Shown: in pieces, positions 1 to 9,309 of the stretch
Layout: each line of letters starts with the position of its first letter
How positions within the stretch are numbered: position 1 is the stretch's first letter
DNA from: Alphaproteobacteria bacterium
GTDB taxonomy: Bacteria; Pseudomonadota; Alphaproteobacteria; Rs-D84; JAERRO01
Direction: 5' to 3'
NCBI GenBank assembly: GCA_016735395.1
Contig: JAERRO010000021.1
Coordinates: 1 to 32,658, forward strand
DNA: 32,658 nt
The notes under the pieces: model-generated
Seen by the model: the letters and a program-made list of their open reading frames with translations, nothing else
What the model was told of the DNA's origin: nothing
The model's database searches: none
Made by a program: the position numbers and the translations under genes

Positions 1-719
1 ATATACAGACAGAGACAGAGAGGTTACAAATGCCCTTTACAAATGTGAAGTAGGATTATCCACCACTGTCTGTTTGTATTAAATGCCCTATGAAATAATA
101 TATTCCATAATACCTTATTTATACTGTTTTATTATCTATAATATATAAATAAAGAATTTTGTCATCATTACAAATTCATTACCAACCACAAACTAGAAAC
201 CCCTGAAATACACTCCTTTAAATACATATTTAAATATCTGGGAGCCCAAGTACTGTCACATAAGTGTCAATATATGTATTCCATGTATTTCTTCCTAGCA
301 ACAGAATTTATAAGTTTTATATGTATAGTGCTTATTTAATATTCTTAGTTCTTTAGTATGAATAGACCCATTATTTACCTATATTATTTAAAAATGTATT
401 CTTAGATTAGTATTTTTCTTTGACATCACTATAAGGAGACCAGTTAGATAAGCATTGCTTTTCTGGGATCCGTTCTGCTTGCAGGGAATTCTTACATATT
501 TATTGTATCATATTTCAATATACTACAAGATACAAGATACTTTATTGCTACACTTACATTATAATAAATTTATATTTTATATTACTTCAAGCATATTGCA
601 ATGTTGCTAATTATATGGTGGATATAACCAAAATGTCAAACACACACATAAGAATAAATGATTCACAGTACTTGTAGTAACAGCTAAGTTTACATGGGCT
701 ATAGGTGGCCCCTAATATT

Positions 720-1050
720 TACCATATTAATGAGGAATTTTTCAGTTATTTTGCATAATATTTCATTATTAGATGACATGATGCAAATAAATTGTTCATA
801 TACATCCATATGTTTAAATTCACGACACTCTTCAGAAAATTTCTGTAACATTAATTGTTTGGGTCTAGTGAATCCATTTTGGGCAGTGCAGGCCATGACA
901 AAATGTACTTCATCATCAATGACCTTGCAACTTGTACATAATCTGTCCTTAACTGGTAATTTTGGTTGACAGTATCTTCCACATTTAATTAAAAGGTCAT
1001 GTGCACTAATTCTTAATTTTGTGAATAATTTTCTAGAGTAAAATGTTGTT
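720..1050 (-). mobile_element. Non-LTR retrotransposon / reverse-transcriptase C-terminal fragment (degenerate)
   Basis: Minus-strand reading gives TFYSRKLFTKLRISAHDLLIKCGRYCQPKLPVKDRLCTSCKVIDDEVHFVMACTAQNGFTRPKQLMLQKFSEECREF..., with the CxxCx7Hx4C knuckle and 'LRxSxHxLxIxxGRY...RxCxxCxxxxxDExHFxxxC' pattern typical of C-termini of metazoan RT elements. Confidence 0.6.
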
Positions 1051-1892
1051 ATTATACTTAGAGATAATTTTCATACTTAAAACTATATTTAAATTTCATG
1101 TAGAAGTTCTTAATTTATTATGTGAATCAGGATTATGCACATTTGTTCTCAATGCCATTGATAGATATTTCTGGCTCGTTTACACAGCATCCATGCCTTA
1201 CAAGGAAGCTCAAGGAAGCTCAAGGAGTTAAAATAATGGAATTGAATTAAATTGAATTGAATTCAACCTTGAAAGCTGACAGTTGTGGATTCCTAAAATA
1301 TGGCTTTAATCAGTGTTAACACTGGTGATTCGAATTGAACATTAGGGTGTGCAGCAGAAAAATACACAAGACAGACAATTCATTCTAAAGACTATAAACT
1401 CTTTCTAAGCAAATAAAACTATCACATACTTATATTCTAGTTATCAATGGACTTGCCTCACTGGCAAACATATAGAGGCTGATCTTATCTATAACCAAAT
1501 TGTGACCTCAAGGGGGGAGGGGTTGATTTTTTTTCAACTTGCCAACCAAATTTTCTTGACCCCCACTGCCATAATTAAATGGTCACTCCCTCAGATCAGA
1601 GTTGTTTTGGCAGTGAAATATGACATGCACTGTCAATTCCCCAGTGACAGTGTTGAGCAAACAGCTAAAGAGATATAGTACGTAGCTACAAACTCATATA
1701 CCGTAGTTATGTACACTAGTAATTGAAGTTGATTTGATGTTTCCCATTTCCAGCCCTTTCCAAAAGCAAAATGAGATCGTTTGGCAATTTTTTTAAAAGA
1801 GATATTTCTTGTTATTAAAATATTCTTGGCAAATGTACAAAAATCCTCCCCCACTAAAAATGCACACCTGTTCGGGATTCCCTTGTTTGAAA

Positions 1893-1900
1893 TGACGTCA
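1893..1900. promoter_or_regulatory. CRE-like palindrome TGACGTCA upstream of a putative eukaryotic first exon
   Basis: Perfect TGACGTCA 24 bp before GCCATGG. Confidence 0.4.
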
Positions 1901-1923
1901 TAAACATTGAAGGAAACCCAGCC

Positions 1924-1950
1924 ATGGCAGTCCGTCTTTTCCGATCACTT
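1924..1950 (+). other. Putative eukaryotic first coding exon MAVRLFRSL followed by a GTGAGT splice donor
   Basis: gccATGGCAGTCCGTCTTTTCCGATCACTT|GTGAGT: Kozak context, basic/hydrophobic N-terminus, consensus donor at 1951-1956. Confidence 0.4.
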
Positions 1951-2971
1951 GTGAGTTTTGGTTTATTTTAGCAATTATACAATGTTTTATGTGCATTGTT
2001 TGTGATAAACTCAAGGAGCAAAGTATACATATCTATTTTCAATGAAAGTGATTGAGATTTAATGTTAGCTTTCTTTAATAAGCGCATCAAAAATCTTGCA
2101 AATCATGAGACATGACCTTCAACTCTAATAGTTGAAGTTCAAAGGTTAGATCTATTTATTTATTTTCTAGATATCTAAACACTGCTACATACAAACAGAA
2201 CCAGAGTCAAAACAACCTGACAACACATATTTTTTAAAATACTGTGAACAACTACACAAATCTTAAGTTCTACTCATTTCCTGGATCCCATTTCTCAATG
2301 TGTTATGCCATTTTGAAAAAAAACAAAAAAAAAAAAAAACACGATTCAAGAACCCTGTTTACTGGTGTTTAGACTGTTGCAACTTTCTAATACTATTTTA
2401 AGATCTTCTTTGATATTAAAGAGAAGCTAAATCAAATGATTTAGTGGTGTGTGATGCTTTGGCTTTGGTTGGGATCTGAGTAAGACTGCCAGCATCTGTT
2501 GTCTCATCAATAGTATACCCACCAGTCTATGCCTTTATCCACTAGCCCTAACCTTGGATTAAGTATGATTCCAAGCCCTAACTAAGCCTCTGTCTAGTAA
2601 CTATTCATTCAGGCCAGTAAAAATTATTCAAATTGAATACATTTTGGGTCACATTTTGTAATACCTACTATTGTCGGAACACCTCAAACCTGAAACAGGC
2701 CCATTTCATTGTCACTCACCTGAGTTGACTGTTTTGTTTGTTGTTCACGCCATCACGGTTCTTTCACAAGTACTAACATAATCCTAATTGGTATTGCAAA
2801 GTTTCGCAGACGCAATCGGTTGTTTATTAGTGGGAGCTGTCTGGACAAGTGAGTTTGATTTCCTATTCAAAAAGCGTGCAAACAGGCTGCATTTTATCTC
2901 GTAACACCATCATGGTGATGTCAAGCACGTGAATAAGTAGGTGAATAGCGTGACATTTCCCATGCTAAACT

Positions 2972-3280
2972 CTCCCCACCTCATCTCACTAATCTCCCAT
3001 CTCACAACCCTTCACCCCTCTCCCCACCTCACCTCACTAATTTTCAATTTCCCAACCCTTCACCCCTCTCCCCACCTCATCTCCCATCTCCCAACCCTTC
3101 ACCACTCTCCCCACCTCACCTCACTAATCTCCCATCTCCCAACCATTCACCCCTCACCTCACCTCACTAATTTCCCATCTCCCAACCCTTCACCCCTGTC
3201 CACACCTCACCTCACTAATCTCCTATCTGCCAACCCTTCACCCCTCTCCCCACTTCATCTCACTAATCTCCCATCTCACA
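2972..3280. repeat. ~48-bp pyrimidine-rich minisatellite, about 6.5 imperfect units
   Basis: Unit ~CTCCCCACCTCACCTCACTAATCTCCCATCTCCCAACCCTTCACCCCT; copies of 48, 48, 39, 48, 43 and 48 bp plus a partial copy. Confidence 0.9.
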
Positions 3281-3358
3281 AAGAAAAAAGATAAATTATC
3301 ACTTGAAAAAGAAAAAGATATATCCTATACTAATGAAATTAAAAAGGATAATGTATGA
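3281..3358 (+). CDS. 3' end of a truncated upstream bacterial ORF (possibly trmD by position)
   Basis: Open frame KKKDKLSLEKEKDISYTNEIKKDNV* ending at TGA 3356-3358, overlapping the rplS ATG (ATGA); 5' part missing at the junction. Confidence 0.6.
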   Translation, partial: KKKDKLSLEKEKDISYTNEIKKDNV

Positions 3359-3759
3359 CACATGCTATGGATTTTGCGAAGAAGTCTTTTTCAAAAATTA
3401 TGGGAACTAGTAAAAATTTATCTCATGCTGAATTTTCTTCTGGAGATACGATAGCTGTCCACTTCAAGATAAAAGAAGGCGAGTCTAGTCGGATTCAGAT
3501 TTTTGAAGGTGTTTGTATCGGTATAAATAGAAACAGTGAAACATTTATCGTGAGAAAAGAATCTTTTGGAGATTATATAGAAAAATTATTTCCATTTAAT
3601 AGTCCTTTGGTTGAAAAAATAGAACTTAAAAGAACTGGTAGAGTCCGTAGATCAAAAATAAATTACATAAGAAAACTGTCTGGTAAAAAAGCTAGATTAA
3701 AGGAAGATTTTAATGCTGTTAAAAAGGCGAAACTAAAAGCTGTCGCTAAATCTAGTTAA
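3355..3759 (+). CDS. rplS: 50S ribosomal protein L19
   Basis: GDTIAVHFKIKEGESSRIQIFEGVCIG...ETFIVRKESFGDYIEKLFPFNSPLVEKIELKRTGRVRRSKINYIRKLSGKKARLKE matches the L19 signature. Confidence 0.95.
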   Translation: MTHAMDFAKKSFSKIMGTSKNLSHAEFSSGDTIAVHFKIKEGESSRIQIFEGVCIGINRNSETFIVRKESFGDYIEKLFPFNSPLVEKIELKRTGRVRRSKINYIRKLSGKKARLKEDFNAVKKAKLKAVAKSS

Positions 3760-3769
3760 TATAAAGACG

Positions 3770-4324
3770 ATGAATCAAAACAAGAAACAGTATAAATTCT
3801 TTTTCCATTATGTGTTAGACTTTATCCTATTTATTTATAGAAGTTTACATAATTTTTTGAAGTATGTTGGAAAGAACTTTTCTAGAGTAGAACAACCTAT
3901 AGAAGCACTAATAGGCATTATAATATTGATCATTAGTATCATATTCTTATTTATACTATTTCAAAAAAGCAAATTTTATTCTATAATCGGCGGTGCCTAC
4001 GAGATAACTTCCGTCTTTAATAATGTAAATTCTATTACGATCGGGACAGATGTTTTGTTGAACGGAGTCAAAGTAGGAATAATCGAAGATATAGAACTAC
4101 AGGACAATTATGATGTCAGGATCGATCTACTTATAAACGACAGTATCGAGATACCGATAGATTCTATTGCTACAATAAGTTCTATGAATATTATAGGCAG
4201 TGCTAGCATCACTATTCTATCTGGTGTATCTCAACAGATTATGGTTGAGAATGACGAGATTGAGACTAAATCTACTGAATCTTTAGAGACCTTAATCCGT
4301 AAAACTTTATTTTCTACTGAATAG
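3770..4324 (+). CDS. mlaD: MlaD-like MCE-domain protein, single N-terminal TM
   Basis: One TM helix then GGAYEITSVFNNVNSITIGTDVLLNGVKVGIIEDIEL, characteristic of MCE/MlaD. Confidence 0.8.
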   Translation: MNQNKKQYKFFFHYVLDFILFIYRSLHNFLKYVGKNFSRVEQPIEALIGIIILIISIIFLFILFQKSKFYSIIGGAYEITSVFNNVNSITIGTDVLLNGVKVGIIEDIELQDNYDVRIDLLINDSIEIPIDSIATISSMNIIGSASITILSGVSQQIMVENDEIETKSTESLETLIRKTLFSTE

Positions 4325-4332
4325 GATAATCT

Positions 4333-4752
4333 ATGAAAATTTATGGTGTATTTTTTATTATATTTTTGTCTACTATTTATTATGCATCCGTAGCGAGGTC
4401 TCAAGATATAGAGAAAATCGACTATGATTTCTACGAAGAAGCGGAGGTATATGTCCTAGATAAAGCGACAGGTCAAAGAGAAATTTTTATATTAAAGTTA
4501 GGAAAATCTATGGTAGTTCATAATTTAAAGTTAGAATTTAGCGAGTGTATCTCTATGAAGGCAGGAGCAAAAATTCCGGAATCTATGCTACATATAGAGG
4601 TATTAGATGATGCAGACGAGACTATTTTTGACGATTGGTTGTTAGCTTATTCTCTAGGATATAATCAGTTTGAACATCCTCACTACGATATATGGCTATC
4701 TAAATGTATTAGAAAAATATCAGACAATAAATACGAGCCGACTTTAGATTAG
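4333..4752 (+). CDS. DUF2155-family exported protein
   Basis: Signal peptide; AEVYVLDKATGQREIFILKLGKSMVVHNLKLEFSEC...DDWLLAYSLGYNQFEHPHYDIWLSKC; usual alphaproteobacterial neighbour of mlaD. Confidence 0.7.
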   Translation: MKIYGVFFIIFLSTIYYASVARSQDIEKIDYDFYEEAEVYVLDKATGQREIFILKLGKSMVVHNLKLEFSECISMKAGAKIPESMLHIEVLDDADETIFDDWLLAYSLGYNQFEHPHYDIWLSKCIRKISDNKYEPTLD

Positions 4753-4754
4753 TC

Positions 4755-5630
4755 CTATTGATACCTGTTAGAAGTTCCACTTTGTCCATCTGCCTGAAGG
4801 TCTAGTCCCATAGTCGGTAAAACATCTTGAAATATATATTGGCTCCACAATCCCTGTTTTATCTGATCTAGTACCATAGGAGAACATTGTTGAGCGATTT
4901 TTAAATAATTCTGTAATTTGATACCGTCCTCTGGTAGAATATCTTTAGGGTCTAAAAATTCTGCGACTGTCTGTATGTATGGATAAAAATTAGAATAGAA
5001 TCCTACACTATTATTACCCCCTTGAGTCTGCATTACACCACCTATTACCCCCTGCATAAAGCTATTTTCCCCTTCGTCAGATTGATAATCTCCCATAAAA
5101 TAAGAAGGCTTCGCGAGACCTTTTGAAGCACCATTATCGTTATAAATTTCAAAACAAAATTGCCCCTGTATTACATCTATTTTACCTTCACTTTTAAAGT
5201 GTTTAATAAAATCATTTTTAGAAGTACAAGACTTTGACAAACTATCTGGACCTTCCCATGTACCCCAAAATTGTAGAAATTTAGTATTGAAGACTTCTCT
5301 AAAATCTTCACTCTCTAGACCAAATTTGACTAATAATGATGGTCTAATGTAATATGAATCTACGATCCGTTCTGCCATTCTATTGGCAAATTGAATGTCT
5401 GTACCTGCTATTTTACATTTATCAGATATAGCTTTATATTTGTTGTCTACATTTTTATTAGAATTAGCGATAGAAACAGCCGTCCCTATTAAGTTGGAGC
5501 TACCAGGATCAGAGTTTATAGTATTACCGCCAAAAGCACCTAGCAGTTGTCCGGTAAGAGACGAGTTAGCTACCGACAGTTGAGATGACAAAACAGCCGT
5601 GATAAAAATAAATACATTATATAATCTCAT
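4755..5630 (-). CDS. Hypothetical secreted/periplasmic protein
   Basis: 291-aa ORF with N-terminal signal peptide MRLYNVFIFITAVLSSQLSVANS; no recognised domain. Confidence 0.7.
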   Translation of the reverse strand: MRLYNVFIFITAVLSSQLSVANSSLTGQLLGAFGGNTINSDPGSSNLIGTAVSIANSNKNVDNKYKAISDKCKIAGTDIQFANRMAERIVDSYYIRPSLLVKFGLESEDFREVFNTKFLQFWGTWEGPDSLSKSCTSKNDFIKHFKSEGKIDVIQGQFCFEIYNDNGASKGLAKPSYFMGDYQSDEGENSFMQGVIGGVMQTQGGNNSVGFYSNFYPYIQTVAEFLDPKDILPEDGIKLQNYLKIAQQCSPMVLDQIKQGLWSQYIFQDVLPTMGLDLQADGQSGTSNRYQ

Positions 5631-5750
5631 AATTACTCTCCTACTTTTATTATACTACATTTTTACAGACAATGCACTAAAATTTTTTGCTCTATATAAA
5701 ATAGACGATTAAAATTGATTTTCGTAAAAATAACATATAGACTATAAGAT

Positions 5751-6407
5751 ATGACAAAATTATTTTACACCCTACATATAGTCAATTATAAGAAAAGACG
5801 GATTGTCTACCGTAATAATACTATAGTTTTATTAGTCCTATTGATCTGTTTATCTATAATTTCCTCTATGCTCGGTAGAAGTAGTAGTACTCTGATACCG
5901 TTCGACAATATGAGTTTACAGAATTCTATATTCAACTACTCTTTAGAAATAGAAAATGCTACTGTACGGGGCTTCGGCGGAGATAAATTTATATATTCTA
6001 AAATAGACAAAATAGTACAGGAAGAAGGTAAAGAAAATTTATTTATGACTGGTAAAATAAATGGGGAAATTGATTCTATAAAAAATGATGAAAAGACGGA
6101 GTTCAGTTCTAATATGGCAGTTTTTGACAGTAATCGAGATATATTAACTTTACAGGAAAATGTAGTCGTCAGTTCTTCGGATGACATAGAATTGATAGGA
6201 GACATTTTATCTTATGATATTAACACCGGCGGTATCTTCTCCGAGTCCCCTTTTCTTATAGAAGATGTAGACGGCAACATATTATATACTACTACTTTTC
6301 ATATGGATCCCTATATTGACGAGTTAGTTTTTAAAGGGCCGATTCAGTTAAAGGTTTCTTCGAATAATTCTAATTCGTATTTATCAGATGGGAAAGATAA
6401 TGAGTAA
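5751..6407 (+). CDS. lptC: LptC-like LPS export protein
   Basis: N-terminal TM anchor and beta-rich periplasmic region; directly upstream of OstA/LptA-like and LptB genes. Confidence 0.7.
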   Translation: MTKLFYTLHIVNYKKRRIVYRNNTIVLLVLLICLSIISSMLGRSSSTLIPFDNMSLQNSIFNYSLEIENATVRGFGGDKFIYSKIDKIVQEEGKENLFMTGKINGEIDSIKNDEKTEFSSNMAVFDSNRDILTLQENVVVSSSDDIELIGDILSYDINTGGIFSESPFLIEDVDGNILYTTTFHMDPYIDELVFKGPIQLKVSSNNSNSYLSDGKDNE

Positions 6408-7266
6408 TAAAAAGTTTTTTATATTTATATTTTGCATTATCTTTTTGTGTGGTACTTACAGTGTCAATGCAAAAATATCTCCACCTTTCAACGATAAAAA
6501 CGAGTTAGATCTATCTATCAAAAATATATTATTGAGTGCTGAATCTGGTCTTAAAGTAAATAGGAAAAAGAATACTATTACTGCTACAAAAAATGTCAAA
6601 TTGGTATATCAGGGTATTATTATGTATTCTAATAAAATGACGGCATATTTTGATACAGATAAAAAGTCTGATAAAACTATTTTACTATCGTCGGACTCTA
6701 ACTCTAAAGTAAAACTTTTTAGAGCAACAGGAGATGTAAAAATTATATCTGGCGAACAGAATTTTACTATATTCACGGATTTAGCTACTTTTGTTCCTAA
6801 TACGGGGATTTTCGTATTAACTTCTAATGACGGTAATATAACGACATTATCTCAGGCAGATACTACGGTTAGAACTGCAGACAAGATTATCTATAATAGT
6901 AATACCTTAATTGCGGAGGTAAATAACGGAGAAATTATAAATCAGCAACATATTTTGAGTGCACCGAAAATAGTCGTTACATTCGAAGAGGAAGCCGGCT
7001 TATCTGGTCTAATTTTAAAAAATGCAAAAACTGTGGGACGAACTAGAATAGTCTCGGCGGATCAAATAATGGAAAGTGATTTTGCGACATATACTCCCGG
7101 TAATAATTTAGCTATGTTATATGGTAATGTCGTTTTGATTAAAGGCGACAATACAACTGTAAAAGGTGGCAAGATTACTTATGATATGTTTAGCGGAGAC
7201 ATACATCTGACCCCTCAAGATGATCAGCAAAAAATTCAAATTTTAATAGATCAAGAAGATCTATAA
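6388..7266 (+). CDS. lptA: LptA/OstA-like LPS transport periplasmic protein
   Basis: Signal peptide; repeated ATKNVKLVYQGIIMYSNKMTAYFD / GDVKIISGEQ / YGNVVLIKGDNTTVKGGKITYDMFSGDI OstA-like motifs; start may be the internal ATG at 6400. Confidence 0.75.
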   Translation: MGKIMSNKKFFIFIFCIIFLCGTYSVNAKISPPFNDKNELDLSIKNILLSAESGLKVNRKKNTITATKNVKLVYQGIIMYSNKMTAYFDTDKKSDKTILLSSDSNSKVKLFRATGDVKIISGEQNFTIFTDLATFVPNTGIFVLTSNDGNITTLSQADTTVRTADKIIYNSNTLIAEVNNGEIINQQHILSAPKIVVTFEEEAGLSGLILKNAKTVGRTRIVSADQIMESDFATYTPGNNLAMLYGNVVLIKGDNTTVKGGKITYDMFSGDIHLTPQDDQQKIQILIDQEDL

Positions 7267-7291
7267 ATGTATAAACAAGGGAAATACAAAG

Positions 7292-8173
7292 ATGATTAAA
7301 CAGAAAAGTTCTACTATCTTAAAAAAAGATCGTGCATATAAAAAAGTTATAAAATACGGATTAAGAGTCTTAGTGAAGTTTAAAACTTTTTTGTTAAAAT
7401 ATTTTTATGTAGGAGATATTAAAAGGCAAATAAAGGTACTAGATATTAAAGATAATTCGTCTATATATATAGACAACATTTCTAAATCTTACTCAAAAAG
7501 AAAAATTTTAAGTAGTATATCTCTCAAGATAAAACAAGGTGAGAGTGTAGGACTATTGGGTCCTAACGGAGCCGGAAAAACTACATGTTTCTATTGTATT
7601 ACGGGACAGGTAAAACCTAGTAGCGGGAACATCTACATTAACAACCTAGATATTACATCGTTACCATTTTACGAGAGGGCGAGATTAAAAATAAGTTATC
7701 TTCCGCAAGAAAGTTCAATTTTCAGGGGTCTAAATGTCAGGGACAACATAATGGCGGTATTAGAACTTTTCGAACCTGTTAAAGATAAGAGAGAAAAAAG
7801 GTTAAAGGATCTACTAAAGGAGTTTGCTATTACTCATCTAGAATATTCTAGTGCGATATCTCTATCAGGCGGAGAGAGGCGACGGGTAGAAATAGCTAGA
7901 GCATTAGCATCAGATCCTAGATTTATATTATTAGACGAACCATTTGCCGGTGTAGATCCTATTGCGGTCCAAGACATAAGGACTTTAGTAGATCATCTCA
8001 AAAACAGAGGTTTAGGAATTTTAATTACAGATCATAATGTGAGAGAGACTTTAAAAATAATAGACAGGGCCTATGTGCTGTTTGAGGGCAAAATTTTAGC
8101 GGAAGGTAATACGAAGCAGTTGACAGAAAATGAGATGGTAAAAAAACATTATTTAGGAAAAAACTTTAGTTAA
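7292..8173 (+). CDS. lptB: LPS export ABC transporter ATP-binding protein LptB, with N-terminal basic extension
   Basis: GLLGPNGAGKTTCFYCITG (Walker A), LSGGERRRVEIARAL, FILLDEPFAGVDPIAVQDI, ITDHNVRETL. Confidence 0.93.
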   Translation: MIKQKSSTILKKDRAYKKVIKYGLRVLVKFKTFLLKYFYVGDIKRQIKVLDIKDNSSIYIDNISKSYSKRKILSSISLKIKQGESVGLLGPNGAGKTTCFYCITGQVKPSSGNIYINNLDITSLPFYERARLKISYLPQESSIFRGLNVRDNIMAVLELFEPVKDKREKRLKDLLKEFAITHLEYSSAISLSGGERRRVEIARALASDPRFILLDEPFAGVDPIAVQDIRTLVDHLKNRGLGILITDHNVRETLKIIDRAYVLFEGKILAEGNTKQLTENEMVKKHYLGKNFS

Positions 8174-8191
8174 ACAAATAGAAAAATAAGG

Positions 8192-8221
8192 TTGAATTTC
8201 ATAGTAAGTTTGGTCTATACT
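8192..8221 (+). promoter_or_regulatory. Putative sigma70-like promoter for tolQRA
   Basis: TTGAAT (8192-8197), 18-bp spacer, TATACT (8216-8221); tolQ ATG at 8250 with TTAGGAG SD. Confidence 0.45.
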
Positions 8222-8249
8222 AAATAGTTAATCCAGTTAGGAGTTTATT

Positions 8250-8876
8250 ATGGAAGAGTTATCTATATTATTAAATATGTTTTTTAGTCAAGATATAATC
8301 GGGTATATAATTTGTTTTACATTTATATTTTTATCTATCCGTATATGGACTATTATAGTGAGCAAGTTGAGGTTATCTAGTTATCTACGGAGCGGTAAGA
8401 GGGAAAACGGCCGTGATATATTGTTATCTAGAATGAGAGACAAGTCTTCTATCATCATAAAAGACATACAAAAGGATATCTCTTTTAATAAAGAAAACAT
8501 TGGTATCATAGAAGATTTTTATACGATACAAATGGATAAAGAGAGGGAAAAATTATTAAGTCCTTTCAATTCTAACATTTCAGTTTTAAAAGCTTGGTCT
8601 AGTATTGCTCCGTTACTAGGTTTAATGGGAACTGTGTGGGGAGTTATGCGAACATTTGACACGATAGGACGAGAAGCATCTTTATCGTTAGACCTTATAG
8701 CTCCAGGAATGGCGACGGCACTATTGACTACTATTTTCGGCTTATTAGTAGCGATCCCTGCGGGGCTGTTCTCCTTCAAATTCGACTCTTGGATTTCAAT
8801 TAAAGAAGACTTATTATATAACGAACAACTATCATTGTGGAAAGAGTTTGCATCAAGTATACTTATTAAAAAGTAG
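8250..8876 (+). CDS. tolQ: TolQ / ExbB-family proton channel
   Basis: SIAPLLGLMGTVWGVMRTFDTIG...APGMATALLTTIFGLLVAIPAGLFSF. Confidence 0.92.
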   Translation: MEELSILLNMFFSQDIIGYIICFTFIFLSIRIWTIIVSKLRLSSYLRSGKRENGRDILLSRMRDKSSIIIKDIQKDISFNKENIGIIEDFYTIQMDKEREKLLSPFNSNISVLKAWSSIAPLLGLMGTVWGVMRTFDTIGREASLSLDLIAPGMATALLTTIFGLLVAIPAGLFSFKFDSWISIKEDLLYNEQLSLWKEFASSILIKK

Positions 8877-8880
8877 AGAT

Positions 8881-9306
8881 ATGAAGCACAGGAGAAGTCT
8901 ATATAGAAAACACACCCGCAATAGAAATCGTAAAAGTGCGGAGATGAGTATTACACCTTTAATAGATTTGATGATGGTAATTTTGGTATCTTTTATGTTA
9001 GCGACACCTTTGACGATGACTGGTATAGAAGTTAATTTACCGAAAGATAAAACCTCTCCTACTCTGAGCGATAGAAGTTTAGTAGAGATAAATTTGAACC
9101 AAAAAGGAGAGATTTTTATATTTCAAAGACAAATAGACAAATCTAAATTAGTTGATCATTTGAACGGTATCCGTAAGGAGAAACCAAATTCTGTCTTCGT
9201 ATTAGGAGCAGATAGCAAAGTAAATTACGGCGATGTCATCGTACTACTAGAATTTTTAAAACTCGCCAATTTTGAGAAGATAGCACTCCGCACTAGAAGA
9301 AAATAG
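8881..9306 (+). CDS. tolR: TolR / ExbD-family protein
   Basis: MSITPLIDLMMVILVSFMLATPLTMTGIEVNLPK; start revised to the ATG at 8881 because the 8848 start lies in tolQ. Confidence 0.9.
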   Translation: MKHRRSLYRKHTRNRNRKSAEMSITPLIDLMMVILVSFMLATPLTMTGIEVNLPKDKTSPTLSDRSLVEINLNQKGEIFIFQRQIDKSKLVDHLNGIRKEKPNSVFVLGADSKVNYGDVIVLLEFLKLANFEKIALRTRRK

Positions 9307-9309
9307 CAT

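Larger units (their letters stand above)
1..3280. other. Metazoan (host-like) nuclear DNA fused to the bacterial sequence
   Basis: No long ORFs, no bacterial gene organisation, RT-like relic, exon-like element with splice donor, A-rich tract (~2317-2339) and a minisatellite; composition and coding density change abruptly at ~3281. Confidence 0.8.

Noticed and set aside
2972-3280. CRISPR array
   Set aside because: Contiguous diverged tandem units without unique spacers, in eukaryotic-like DNA.
2941-3294. 117-aa ORF (Pro/His/Ser/Leu-rich)
   Set aside because: Translation of the 48-bp minisatellite running into the bacterial junction; repeat-frame artefact.
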